From: an uncultured Eubacteriales bacterium
GTDB lineage: Bacteria; Bacillota; Clostridia; Oscillospirales; CAG-272
Assembly: GCA_905201895.1 (NCBI GenBank)
Contig: CAJKPX010000008.1
Span: 1-64,000, forward strand
DNA length: 64,000 bases
Reading direction: 5' to 3'
Notes under the pieces: generated by a model
The model's database searches: none
Seen by the model: only the letters and a program-made list of their open reading frames with translations
What the model was told of the DNA's origin: nothing
Shown here: piece by piece, positions 31,893 to 40,287 of the stretch
How positions within the stretch are numbered: position 1 is the stretch's first letter
How the letters are laid out: each line of letters starts with the position of its first letter
Translations under genes and position numbers: made by a program

Positions 31893-34511
31893 ATGGAAAA
31901 GAAGGTTTACGAAATCGTAGACGGTGTAGAAAAGCTGGAGGCAGCGATCGCGCGTGTCCGTGCGGCGCAGAAGCAGTTTGCAACCTACACGCAGGAGCAG
32001 GTCGACAAGATTTTTCTCGCAGCGGCAACCGCAGCGGATAAGGCGCGGATCTCGCTGGCTAAAATGGCGGTCGAGGAAACGGGCATGGGTGTTGTCGAGG
32101 ATAAGGTGATTAAGAATCACTACGCGGCAGAGTATATCTACAATGCCTATAAGGATACCAAAACCTGCGGCGTTGTTGAAGAGGACTCGGCATACGGCAT
32201 CAAAAAGATCGCAGAGCCGATCGGTGTGATCGCGGCGGTCATTCCCACAACCAACCCCACCTCCACCGCAATTTTCAAGACGATGCTCGCACTCAAAACG
32301 AGAAACGGCATCATCATCAGCCCTCACCCCAGAGCAAAGAACTGCACCATTGCGGCTGCAAAGCTCGTGCTGGAGGCGGCTGTTGCGGCAGGCGCTCCCG
32401 AGGGCATCATCGACTGGATCGACGTGCCTTCTCTGGAAATGACCAACCTGGTCATGAAGGAGGCAGACATCATCCTTGCAACGGGCGGTCCCGGCATGGT
32501 GAAGGCTGCATATTCGAGCGGCAAGCCCGCTCTCGGCGTTGGAGCAGGTAACACCCCTGCGATCATCGACAGCTCTGCAGATATTCTGCTCGCCGTCAAC
32601 TCGATCATTCACTCCAAAACCTTTGATAACGGTATGATCTGTGCTTCCGAGCAGTCGGTGCTCGTGATGGACTCGGTTTACGATGCTGTCAAGGCGGAAT
32701 TCGCGGCAAGAGGCTGCTATTTCCTTAACGCAGAGGAGACCGAAAAGGTGCGTAAGACCATCCTGATCAACGGCGCACTCAATGCAAAGATCGTTGGTCA
32801 AACGGCTCCCACCATTGCCGCACTCGCAGGTGTGGAGGTTCCCGCACGCACCAAGATTCTCATCGGTGAGGTTGAGAGCGTGGAGCTTTCCGAGGAGTTT
32901 GCACACGAAAAGCTCTCGCCCGTTCTTGCAATGTATCGTGTTTCCTCTTTCGAGGAGGCTCTTGATAAGGCGGATAAGCTCATTGCCGACGGTGGCTTTG
33001 GTCACACCTCGAGCATCTATCTCAATGAGATGACCGAAAAGGATAAGCTCGCAGCCTTTGCTGCACGCATGAAGACCTGCCGCATCCTGGTGAACACCCC
33101 CTCGTCTCACGGCGGTATCGGAGACCTTTATAACTTCAAGCTTGCTCCCTCGCTCACGCTCGGATGCGGATCGTGGGGCGGCAACAGTGTTTCCGAAAAC
33201 GTTGGCGTCAAGCACCTGCTTAACATCAAAACCGTAGCCGAGAGGAGAGAAAACATGCTTTGGTTCAGAACACCTCAAAAGGTGTATATCAAGAAGGGCT
33301 GCCTGCCCGTGGCGCTTGACGAGCTTCGCACCGTCAGAGGCGCAAAGAAGGCGTTTATCGTAACCGATACCTTCCTCTATGAGAACGGCTACACCAAGCC
33401 GATCACCGATAAGCTCGACGAAATGGGCATTCAACACACCACGTTCTGGGGCGTTCAGCCCGACCCCACGCTTGCAAATGCAACCGAGGGCGCAGCACAG
33501 ATGAGAGCCTTCAAGCCCGACACCATCATCGCACTCGGCGGTGGCTCGGCAATGGACGCAGCAAAGATCATGTGGGTGCTCTACGAGCATCCCGATGCGG
33601 ACTTCATGGATATGGCAATGCGCTTCATTGATATCCGCAAGAGAGTTTACACCTTCCCGAAGATGGGTGAGAAGGCATATTTCATCGCCATTCCCACCTC
33701 CGCAGGAACTGGCTCCGAGGTCACGCCCTTCGCGGTTATCACCGACGAAAAGACAGGCGTGAAGTATCCTCTTGCTGACTACGAGCTTCTTCCCAACATG
33801 GCGATCATCGACACCGATTTCCATATGTCTGCACCTCGCGGACTCACTGCGGCTTCGGGTATCGACGCCGTAACGCATGCAGTTGAGGCATACGCCGCAA
33901 TGCTTGCAACCGACTACACCGACGGTCTCGCACTCCGTGCGCTTAAGGTGATCTTCGAGTATCTCCCCAGAGCATATGACAACGGTCAGACCGACGTTGA
34001 GGCACGCGAAAAGATGGCTAACGCCGCTACGATGGCGGGTATGGCATTCGCAAACGCGTTCCTCGGCATCTGCCATTCGATGGCACATAAGCTCGGCGCA
34101 TTCCACCACCTGCCTCACGGCGTTGCAAACGCGCTCATGATCGAGGAGGTGCTGCGCTTTAATGCATCCGAGGCACCCGTGAAGATGGGAACCTTCTCGC
34201 AGTACGATCACCCCCACACGCTTGCAAGATATGCAGAGATTGCCGATTATCTCGGACTCGGCGGCAAGACCGACGAGAAGAAGCTGGAAAACCTGATCAA
34301 GGCGATCAACGACCTCAAGGCGCGCGTTGGTATCAAGGCAACCATCAAGGATTACGGCATCGACGAGGCTGATTTCCTGGCACGTCTTGACGATATGGTT
34401 GAGCAGGCATTCGACGATCAGTGCACCGGCGCGAACCCCAGATACCCCCTGATGAGCGAGATCAAACAGATGTACCTCAACGCTTATTACGGTAAGCATG
34501 AGGAAGTTTAA
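31893..34511 (+). CDS. adhE: Bifunctional acetaldehyde-CoA/alcohol dehydrogenase
   Basis: An 872-residue fusion that reduces acetyl-CoA to ethanol with two NADH. The N-terminal aldehyde dehydrogenase half has the catalytic Cys in NGMICASEQS and GVGAGNTPA. The C-terminal iron-dependent alcohol dehydrogenase half has ALGGGSAMDAAK, AGTGSEVTPFAV and the metal-binding histidines in CHSMAHKLGAFHHLPHG. The ATG at 31893 follows AGAAAGGG and gives the usual N-terminus. Regulation by Rex is likely from the operator. It forms an operon with a kinase-like gene 17 bases later. Confidence 0.95.
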   Translation: MEKKVYEIVDGVEKLEAAIARVRAAQKQFATYTQEQVDKIFLAAATAADKARISLAKMAVEETGMGVVEDKVIKNHYAAEYIYNAYKDTKTCGVVEEDSAYGIKKIAEPIGVIAAVIPTTNPTSTAIFKTMLALKTRNGIIISPHPRAKNCTIAAAKLVLEAAVAAGAPEGIIDWIDVPSLEMTNLVMKEADIILATGGPGMVKAAYSSGKPALGVGAGNTPAIIDSSADILLAVNSIIHSKTFDNGMICASEQSVLVMDSVYDAVKAEFAARGCYFLNAEETEKVRKTILINGALNAKIVGQTAPTIAALAGVEVPARTKILIGEVESVELSEEFAHEKLSPVLAMYRVSSFEEALDKADKLIADGGFGHTSSIYLNEMTEKDKLAAFAARMKTCRILVNTPSSHGGIGDLYNFKLAPSLTLGCGSWGGNSVSENVGVKHLLNIKTVAERRENMLWFRTPQKVYIKKGCLPVALDELRTVRGAKKAFIVTDTFLYENGYTKPITDKLDEMGIQHTTFWGVQPDPTLANATEGAAQMRAFKPDTIIALGGGSAMDAAKIMWVLYEHPDADFMDMAMRFIDIRKRVYTFPKMGEKAYFIAIPTSAGTGSEVTPFAVITDEKTGVKYPLADYELLPNMAIIDTDFHMSAPRGLTAASGIDAVTHAVEAYAAMLATDYTDGLALRALKVIFEYLPRAYDNGQTDVEAREKMANAATMAGMAFANAFLGICHSMAHKLGAFHHLPHGVANALMIEEVLRFNASEAPVKMGTFSQYDHPHTLARYAEIADYLGLGGKTDEKKLENLIKAINDLKARVGIKATIKDYGIDEADFLARLDDMVEQAFDDQCTGANPRYPLMSEIKQMYLNAYYGKHEEV

Positions 34512-34528
34512 TACGGGAGGCAAACGAT

Positions 34529-35278
34529 ATGAAATTGGATCAAGTGATTGCAGTCAGACCCAACAAAACCGTATACCGCGACGGTGACCGTTGCATCAAG
34601 GTGTTCAACGAGGGCTATTCCAAGTCCGATATCCTCAACGAGGCGCTTAACCAGGCGAGAGTGGAGGAGACGGGACTCAATATTCCCAAGATTATTGAGA
34701 TTACCACGGTTGACGGCAAATGGGCGATCGTTTCGGATTACATTGAAGGCGAAACTCTTGCCGAACTGATGGCGCGTCATCCCGAAAAGAAAGAGGCGTA
34801 TATTGCACAGATGGTGGATATTCAGCTCAATATTCACAGAATGCGCTCGCCCCTGCTCACCAAGCTCAAGGATAAGATGAACCGCAAGATCAGCCAGACC
34901 GATCTTGATGCCACCACGCGCTACGAGCTGCACACCAGACTCGAGGGCATGCCCAAGCATAATAAGGTCTGCCACGGTGATTTTAACCCCTCCAATATCG
35001 TTATCACTGCCGACGGCACGCCCTACGTGATCGACTGGGCACATGCAACGCAGGGAAATGCGGCTGCAGACGCAGCAAGAACCTATTTGCTATTCTCACT
35101 TGCAGGCGATAAGGAAACCGCAAATCTCTATCTGCGCACCTTCTGCGAAAAGAGTGATACTGCTATGCAGTACGTGCAGAAATGGCTTCCCATCGTTGCG
35201 GCATCGCAGTCGGTAAAGGGAAATCCCGAGGAGAGACAGTTCCTGCTCGGATGGGTCAACGTTGTTGATTTTGAATAA
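34529..35278 (+). CDS. Aminoglycoside-phosphotransferase-fold small-molecule kinase
   Basis: A 249-residue kinase-like protein. The catalytic loop is CHGDFNPSNIVI, with the aspartate and asparagine expected for APH/choline-kinase folds, and the metal-binding DFG equivalent is VIDWAHA. The N-lobe has a lysine in RCIKVFNE. The substrate is unknown: amino sugars, choline or other alcohols are all possible, and resistance should not be assumed. Its place directly after adhE suggests co-transcription. A GC-rich hairpin follows the gene. Confidence 0.8.
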   Translation: MKLDQVIAVRPNKTVYRDGDRCIKVFNEGYSKSDILNEALNQARVEETGLNIPKIIEITTVDGKWAIVSDYIEGETLAELMARHPEKKEAYIAQMVDIQLNIHRMRSPLLTKLKDKMNRKISQTDLDATTRYELHTRLEGMPKHNKVCHGDFNPSNIVITADGTPYVIDWAHATQGNAAADAARTYLLFSLAGDKETANLYLRTFCEKSDTAMQYVQKWLPIVAASQSVKGNPEERQFLLGWVNVVDFE

Positions 35279-35285
35279 GCGATTG

Positions 35286-35330
35286 AACGGATCGCGGGGC
35301 GTTTGGCGCCCTGCGGTCCGTTTGTGCTTT
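35286..35330 (+). terminator. Hairpin terminator after the adhE operon
   Basis: AACGGATCGCGGGGCG (35286-35301) and GCGCCCTGCGGTCCGTT (ending 35322) form a long GC-rich stem with small mismatches. Only a weak T-rich stretch (TGTGCTTT) follows, so termination may be partial. Confidence 0.55.
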
Positions 35331-35426
35331 ACGTCTTATGCGATCCTTTTGTGCAGAAAGCAAGTTTTTTTTACTTGTTTTTTTGTTTTTTTATCCCTTA
35401 AGATCGCTAAAAAAGACTTTTTTCTC

Positions 35427-35455
35427 TTGACAAATCGCATCCTGTCTGATATAAT
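35427..35455 (+). promoter_or_regulatory. Consensus sigma-A promoter for guaB
   Basis: Perfect TTGACA (35427-35432) and TATAAT (35450-35455) with a 17-base spacer. The short leader of about 30 bases shows no riboswitch-like structure. Confidence 0.92.
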
Positions 35456-35491
35456 ATATTAAATATTCGGAACCAAGAAGGAGATGTTAAA

Positions 35492-36958
35492 ATGAACTTC
35501 AATGAAAAATTCGTAAAAGAAGGTCTGACGTTCGACGATGTTTTGCTCATTCCCGCAAAGAGTGACGTTCTTCCTGCGGACATTTGTCTCAAAACACGTT
35601 TGACGAATCGCATCACGCTCAACATCCCGCTCATGAGCGCGGCAATGGACACTGTTACCGAGGCGGATATGGCAATTGCGATGGCTCGCGAGGGTGGTGC
35701 CGGCACGATCCACAAGAATATGAGCATCGACGCGCAGGCCGAGCAGGTCGACCGCGTTAAGAGAAGCGAAAACGGCGTTATCACCAACCCGCTCTTCCTG
35801 GGGCCCGACAACTACGTTTACGAAGCAGAAAACCTGATGCACAAGTTCCGCATTTCCGGTGTTCCGATCTGCGACGAAAACAAGAGACTCGTTGGTATCA
35901 TCACCAACCGTGACATGCGCTTCATCCGCGACTACAATATCCGCATCGGTGACGTTATGACCAAGGAAAACCTGGTCACCGCACCGGTTGGAACCACTCT
36001 GGAGCAGGCTCAGGATATCCTGCACCGCCATCGCATCGAGAAGCTCCCGATCGTTGATGAGAAGGGCATTCTGCGCGGTCTGATCACGATCAAGGACATC
36101 GAGAAGGCAACCAAATATCCCAACTCCGCAAAGGACGCAAAGGGCAGACTGATCTGCGGTGCGGCGATCGGTGTAACCGCCGACGTTGTGGACCGTGCAG
36201 GTGCTCTGCTTGATGCGGGCGCCGATTTCCTTGTGCTCGATTCGGCACACGGTCATTCGGCAAACATTCTGCGTAGTCTTGCAAAGGTGAAGGAGGCATA
36301 TCCCGAGGCACAGATCATCGGCGGTAACATCGCAACCGCAGAGGCTGCGCGTGACCTCATTCTCGCAGGTGCCGACGCAGTAAAGGTCGGTATCGGCCCC
36401 GGCTCAATCTGCACCACCCGCGTGGTTGCAGGTATCGGTGTGCCCCAGATCACCGCGATCTTTGACGCGGCAGAGGAGGCTGCAAAGCACAATATCCCCG
36501 TCATTGCCGACGGCGGTATCAAGTATTCGGGCGACATGGTAAAGGCGATCGCTGCAGGCGCGAACGTGATCATGGTTGGCTCGCTTCTGGCAGGCTGCCA
36601 GGAAAGCCCCGGAGCTGAGGAGCTCTATCAGGGCAGACGCTTCAAGGTTTACCGCGGTATGGGCTCGATTGCTGCAATGGAAAACGGCTCCAAGGATCGC
36701 TACTTCCAGCAGGGCAACAAGAAGCTCGTTCCCGAGGGCGTTGAGGGTCGCGTTCCTTATAAGGGACGTCTTGCTGACACCGTTTACCAGATGATGGGCG
36801 GTCTGCGCTCGGGTATGGGCTATTGCGGTGCTCCCGACATCGAAACACTCAAGGCAACCGGCAGATTTATCCGTATCACCAATGCGGGTCTGCTTGAGTC
36901 GCATCCTCACGATATCAATATCACCAAGGAGGCTCCCAACTACTCCTCGCACGGTTAA
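35492..36958 (+). CDS. guaB: IMP dehydrogenase
   Basis: A 488-residue enzyme oxidising IMP to XMP, the committed step to GMP. TFDDVLLIPAKSDV at the N-terminus, two CBS domains at about residues 95-215, the catalytic Cys in GIGPGSICTTR and the flap with YRGMGSIAAM are all present. It is a single gene between a consensus promoter and a strong terminator, away from the purine operon that makes its substrate. Confidence 0.97.
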   Translation: MNFNEKFVKEGLTFDDVLLIPAKSDVLPADICLKTRLTNRITLNIPLMSAAMDTVTEADMAIAMAREGGAGTIHKNMSIDAQAEQVDRVKRSENGVITNPLFLGPDNYVYEAENLMHKFRISGVPICDENKRLVGIITNRDMRFIRDYNIRIGDVMTKENLVTAPVGTTLEQAQDILHRHRIEKLPIVDEKGILRGLITIKDIEKATKYPNSAKDAKGRLICGAAIGVTADVVDRAGALLDAGADFLVLDSAHGHSANILRSLAKVKEAYPEAQIIGGNIATAEAARDLILAGADAVKVGIGPGSICTTRVVAGIGVPQITAIFDAAEEAAKHNIPVIADGGIKYSGDMVKAIAAGANVIMVGSLLAGCQESPGAEELYQGRRFKVYRGMGSIAAMENGSKDRYFQQGNKKLVPEGVEGRVPYKGRLADTVYQMMGGLRSGMGYCGAPDIETLKATGRFIRITNAGLLESHPHDINITKEAPNYSSHG

Positions 36959-37014
36959 TCCGCAGGAGATAGAGCGAGCGGTCTTTTCCGCTTTTGTATG
37001 AGCTCCTTATATAG

Positions 37015-37061
37015 AAACGAACGGCTCGTGCCAATGGCATCTGTCGTTCGTTTTCTTTTTT
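37015..37061 (+). terminator. Terminator after guaB
   Basis: AAACGAACG (37015-37023) pairs with CGTTCGTTT (37045-37053), with an inner GTGCC/GGCAT hairpin, followed by TTTTCTTTTTTG. Confidence 0.85.
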
Positions 37062-37118
37062 GTCTCAAATGAGAAGCTTGGCTGAACGATGGCAATTTTT
37101 TTGAAAAAAAGTCGCGAA

Positions 37119-37134
37119 AAATGTAAAAACATTT
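37119..37134 (+). promoter_or_regulatory. Palindrome upstream of the hydrogenase operon
   Basis: AAATGT and ACATTT flank four As, a perfect 6-4-6 inverted repeat about 65 bases upstream of the expected transcription start. It could be an activator site; it does not match the Rex consensus. The 360-base gap between guaB and hydC holds only the guaB terminator, this repeat, the -10 box and the leader. Confidence 0.35.
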
Positions 37135-37178
37135 CATATTTTTTTATAAAAAGTGTAGATTTTTTTTTAGAAATATGG

Positions 37179-37184
37179 TATAAT
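37179..37184 (+). promoter_or_regulatory. Likely -10 box of the hydrogenase operon
   Basis: TATAAT preceded by TGG, with no good -35 hexamer at 17 bases (TAGATT at best). A weak -35 would fit an activator-dependent promoter. The leader to hydC is about 130 bases. Confidence 0.55.
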
Positions 37185-37318
37185 AAAATGTCCGTATGTG
37201 TGAGCGGCGCCGAGACTTCGATTTTTGAGAAAGAACAGCAGCAAATTTTGAGGATTTCAGATGTCAGACAGCACCGCTCCGATAGTTCATTATAAAAATT
37301 CAGGAGGTTTTTTGAATT

Positions 37319-37813
37319 ATGAAAAAGAAATTGACTACGGTCGATTTTCACGGGACAAAAGAGCAGGAGGAAAAATTGCTTGCCGTAATCGAAAAGCATG
37401 CAGGCCAGAAGGGCGCAATGATGCCGATCCTTCAGGAGGCACAGGAGATCTACGGTTATCTGCCGCTCGAGGTCCAGACGATCATCGCCGCAAAAACAGG
37501 CGTTTCTTTGGAAGAGATCTTTGGTATCGTTTCCTTCTACGCACAGTTCAAGCTCAATCCCGACGGTCAGTATGCAATTGCAGTTTGCCTGGGTACCGCT
37601 TGCTACGTAAAGGGCTCCGGTGATATCATCGAGGCTATTTCGCAGAAGCTCGACGTTCCGGTTGGAAGCACGTCTCCCGACGGTAAGTATTCCATCGAGG
37701 CAACCCGTTGCATCGGTGCCTGCGGTCTGGCTCCCGTTCTTACCGTTAACGGTGAGGTTTACGGCAGACTGACGGTTGATGACGTTGATTCGATCCTCGC
37801 AAAGTATAAATAA
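37319..37813 (+). CDS. hydC: NuoE-like [2Fe-2S] subunit of bifurcating hydrogenase (HydC)
   Basis: A 164-residue thioredoxin-like ferredoxin subunit. Four cysteines bind a [2Fe-2S] cluster: CLGTAC and, about 40 residues later, CIGACG. The N-terminal helical part (MMPILQEAQEIYGYLP) is that of NuoE/HydC/HndA proteins. In HydABC complexes it relays electrons between HydB and other partners. First gene of a ten-gene operon; the start follows AGGAGG. It is separated from hydB and hydA by about 4 kb of regulatory-looking genes. Confidence 0.9.
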   Translation: MKKKLTTVDFHGTKEQEEKLLAVIEKHAGQKGAMMPILQEAQEIYGYLPLEVQTIIAAKTGVSLEEIFGIVSFYAQFKLNPDGQYAIAVCLGTACYVKGSGDIIEAISQKLDVPVGSTSPDGKYSIEATRCIGACGLAPVLTVNGEVYGRLTVDDVDSILAKYK

Positions 37814-37846
37814 TAAAGCCATTGGAAAGGGCAGGAACAAGGTTTT

Positions 37847-38200
37847 ATGAAGATCTCTGAAATTCAGGAATTGCTGAATGCGGAAATCGTGTGCGGAGAG
37901 GAGTCTCTCGACAGAGAGGTTTCGTCCGCGTGCGGAAGCGATATGATGAGCGACGTACTTGCATACGTAAAGGATCAGGCGGTGCTGCTGACCGGCTTGG
38001 TGAATTCGCAGGTTGTACGAACCGCTGAAATGATGGACATGGTTTGTATCGTGTTCGTTCGTTCCAAGTGCCCCACAGAAGAAATGGTCGCGCTCGCGCG
38101 CGAGAGCAACATGGTTTTGCTCAAGACCGGAAAAAGGATGTATGAGGCCTGTGGTAAGCTGTATGCAAACGGCTTGGGCGGAAGCGGAGTGAAAAAATGA
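37847..38200 (+). CDS. DRTGG-domain protein 1
   Basis: A 117-residue protein made of one DRTGG-like domain (SDVLAYVKDQAVLLTGL, VRTAEMMDMVCIVFVR). Such domains bind nucleotides or act as regulatory modules in phosphotransacetylase and CBS proteins. Short stand-alone versions occur beside [FeFe]-hydrogenase genes in Clostridia and Thermotogae. A related protein is encoded at 39958-40287. The stop overlaps the next gene by four bases. A specific ligand cannot be named. Confidence 0.75.
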   Translation: MKISEIQELLNAEIVCGEESLDREVSSACGSDMMSDVLAYVKDQAVLLTGLVNSQVVRTAEMMDMVCIVFVRSKCPTEEMVALARESNMVLLKTGKRMYEACGKLYANGLGGSGVKK

Positions 38201-38619
38201 ACGAGGCTGTAAAATTGCATTTCCTTGTGGACGGTGACGATTTCACCTCTGCAGGTCAGGCTTCTGTTCAGGTGAAAAAGAGTCTGCGGCAGCTCGGGAT
38301 CGCTCCCGAGATCATTCGCAAGGTTTCGATTGCAATGTACGAGGGTGAGATCAATATGGTGATCCACGCGGGCGGCGGAGAGGCAAACGTGCTGATCTAC
38401 GAGGACCGCATCGAGATCGACCTGATCGACAACGGCCCCGGAATTGCAAACATCGACCTTGCCATGCAGGAGGGCTTTTCCACCGCTCCCGATAACATTC
38501 GCTCGCTTGGCTTCGGTGCCGGAATGGGACTGCCGAATATGAAGCGCTACACCGACTCCATGCAGATTGATTCCGAGCTTGGAAAGGGAACAAGGATCCT
38601 CATGACGGTTCTCCTTTGA
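38197..38619 (+). CDS. GHKL ATPase, anti-sigma-factor-kinase (RsbW-like)
   Basis: A 140-residue single-domain ATPase. The N box is around EGEINMVIHAGGG, the G1 box is DNGPGI, and the G2 box is GFGAGMGLPNMK. This size and pattern match RsbW/SpoIIAB-type serine kinases, which phosphorylate anti-sigma-factor antagonists. No sigma factor, STAS-domain antagonist or PP2C phosphatase lies nearby, so the partner is unknown. It overlaps the preceding DRTGG gene by four bases, pointing to joint function. Confidence 0.8.
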   Translation: MNEAVKLHFLVDGDDFTSAGQASVQVKKSLRQLGIAPEIIRKVSIAMYEGEINMVIHAGGGEANVLIYEDRIEIDLIDNGPGIANIDLAMQEGFSTAPDNIRSLGFGAGMGLPNMKRYTDSMQIDSELGKGTRILMTVLL

Positions 38620-38671
38620 TCCCTCTCCGGATAAAAACGGAACAAAAACCGAAAGGGAGTGATCGTTTCCG

Positions 38672-39961
38672 ATGAATACTTACGTTCATTCGGTTTCGCT
38701 GGATGTTTCGCGTTGTACGGGATGCACGCTTTGTATGAAGCACTGTCCCACCGAGGCGATTCGGATTCACGACGGTCATGCACAGATCGACACCAACCGC
38801 TGTATCGACTGCGGTGATTGTATCCGAAACTGTCCGAACAACGCCAAAAAAGCAACATACAGCAAGCTTGACACCGTAATGAAGTACAAATGGAAGGTTG
38901 CGCTTCCCGCACCTACCTTGTACGGTCAATTTGAAGAATTGGATGACGTCGACTACGTTCTCCAGGGTCTTTTGGACATAGGCTTTGACGACGTGGTGGA
39001 GGTCTCGCAGGCAGCGGAGCTTGTTTCCGCATACACACGGCTCTACCTCAAAACCGAGGGGATCACGAAGCCCGTGATCAGCTCGGCGTGTCCCGTGGTG
39101 CTGCGTTTGATCTCGTTGCGCTATCCAACCCTGCGTGAGCATATCATGCAGCTGCTCCCCCCTGTTGAGATCGCGGCAAAAATGGCTCGCGAGAAAACGA
39201 GGAGGGAACACCCTGAGCTGAAGGATGAGGACATCTGCATCTGCTTCATCTCTCCATGTCCCGCAAAAGTTAGCTACGTGCGAAACGGCTTTGGTGACTA
39301 TAAGAGTGAGGTTAACGAGGTTCTTTCCATCAGCGACGTTTATTTCAGTCTGATCAACGTGATGCGTCGCGGTCATGCCCCCGTACCTTTTTCAAAGTCG
39401 GGAATGATCGGTATCAGCTGGGCAACCTCGGGAGGCGAATCCTCTGCGATCTTCAACGATAAGTATCTGGCGGCAGACGGCATTGAAAACGTCAACCGCG
39501 TGCTCGATCAGTTGGATAACGGAAATATTTCGTCGCTTGAGTTTGTGGAGCTCAACGCTTGTCCGGGCGGATGTGTGGGCGGCGTGATGGCACCCGAAAA
39601 TCCGTTTGTAGCGAAGGCAAGATTGCAAACGCTGCGGCGGTATCTGCCGGTGTCACAAACCTTTCTCGACGATAAGGAGCGGGATTTTATTCCCGAGCGC
39701 TTCTTCTTCAACGAGATCCCAACCTACCGACCGATCCAGCGCTTGAGTGAGAACTTCGCGGAGTCGCTTCGGATGATGTCCGAGATTCAGAAGATCCGCT
39801 CCGAGCTGCCGGGAATCGACTGCGGAGCCTGCGGGGCTCCGAGCTGCCGTGCATTCGCCGAGGATATTGTCCGCGGAAATGCGCAGCGAGATGGTTGCAT
39901 GGTTGAGCGTGTTCGCAGGATCGACGAAAGCAAAGAAACCAAGCAGGAGGAAGATCAATGA
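38672..39961 (+). CDS. HydS-like (putative sensory) [FeFe]-hydrogenase
   Basis: A 429-residue protein with two N-terminal [4Fe-4S] clusters (CTGCTLCMKHCP, CIDCGDCIRNCP), an H-cluster domain, and a C-terminal Fe-S domain with CGACGAPSC and a further Cys at 409. The three H-cluster motifs are SSACPVV (137-143), SPCPAK (195-200) and ACPGGC (296-301). All four cluster-ligating cysteines (140, 196, 297, 301) are present, but the proton-relay cysteine of TSCCP is Ala139. That change is known from HydS sensory hydrogenases. The usual PAS domain of group C enzymes is absent. It lies among ATPase and DRTGG genes, consistent with signalling rather than bulk catalysis. Confidence 0.82.
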   Translation: MNTYVHSVSLDVSRCTGCTLCMKHCPTEAIRIHDGHAQIDTNRCIDCGDCIRNCPNNAKKATYSKLDTVMKYKWKVALPAPTLYGQFEELDDVDYVLQGLLDIGFDDVVEVSQAAELVSAYTRLYLKTEGITKPVISSACPVVLRLISLRYPTLREHIMQLLPPVEIAAKMAREKTRREHPELKDEDICICFISPCPAKVSYVRNGFGDYKSEVNEVLSISDVYFSLINVMRRGHAPVPFSKSGMIGISWATSGGESSAIFNDKYLAADGIENVNRVLDQLDNGNISSLEFVELNACPGGCVGGVMAPENPFVAKARLQTLRRYLPVSQTFLDDKERDFIPERFFFNEIPTYRPIQRLSENFAESLRMMSEIQKIRSELPGIDCGACGAPSCRAFAEDIVRGNAQRDGCMVERVRRIDESKETKQEEDQ

Positions 39962-40287
39962 AGGTTCGTGAAATGGCTCAAAAGCTGTCTCTGACGCCGA
40001 TCGCCGTGAGCGATGACGAGCGCGAATTTTCGGGGACCTACATCGGAGATCTGCTCAGCTGGGTGATGGGACGGGCGGAGCATGACAACGTCTGGATCAC
40101 CATCATGTCCAATATCAATATCGTTGCGGTTGCATCTCTCGCGGATGTTGCGTGTATTGTTCTGGCAGAGGGCGTTACGTTGGAGGACCACGTGCGTGCC
40201 ACGGCAGAGCAGAAGGGGGTAAACGTTTACACCTCGGAGAAAACCGCTTATGAGCTTGCCGCCGCGCTGGCAAGCCTGCAGGCGTGA
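39958..40287 (+). CDS. DRTGG-domain protein 2
   Basis: A 109-residue protein related to the product of 37847-38200. The central part (GDLLSWVMGRAEHDNVWIT, NINIVAVASLADVACIVLAEG) is the DRTGG fold, and the last 40 residues may form two helices. It overlaps the HydS-like gene by four bases and is itself overlapped by the PHP gene, so the three are translationally coupled. Confidence 0.72.
   Translation: MKVREMAQKLSLTPIAVSDDEREFSGTYIGDLLSWVMGRAEHDNVWITIMSNINIVAVASLADVACIVLAEGVTLEDHVRATAEQKGVNVYTSEKTAYELAAALASLQA

Noticed and set aside
31887..34523. 878-codon antisense frame opposite adhE
   Set aside because: AdhE motifs are intact on the plus strand; the antisense frame is explained by codon bias.
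34529..35278. Aminoglycoside resistance gene
   Set aside because: The catalytic loop is of the general APH fold; context with adhE and lack of close resemblance to a known resistance enzyme make this unsupported.
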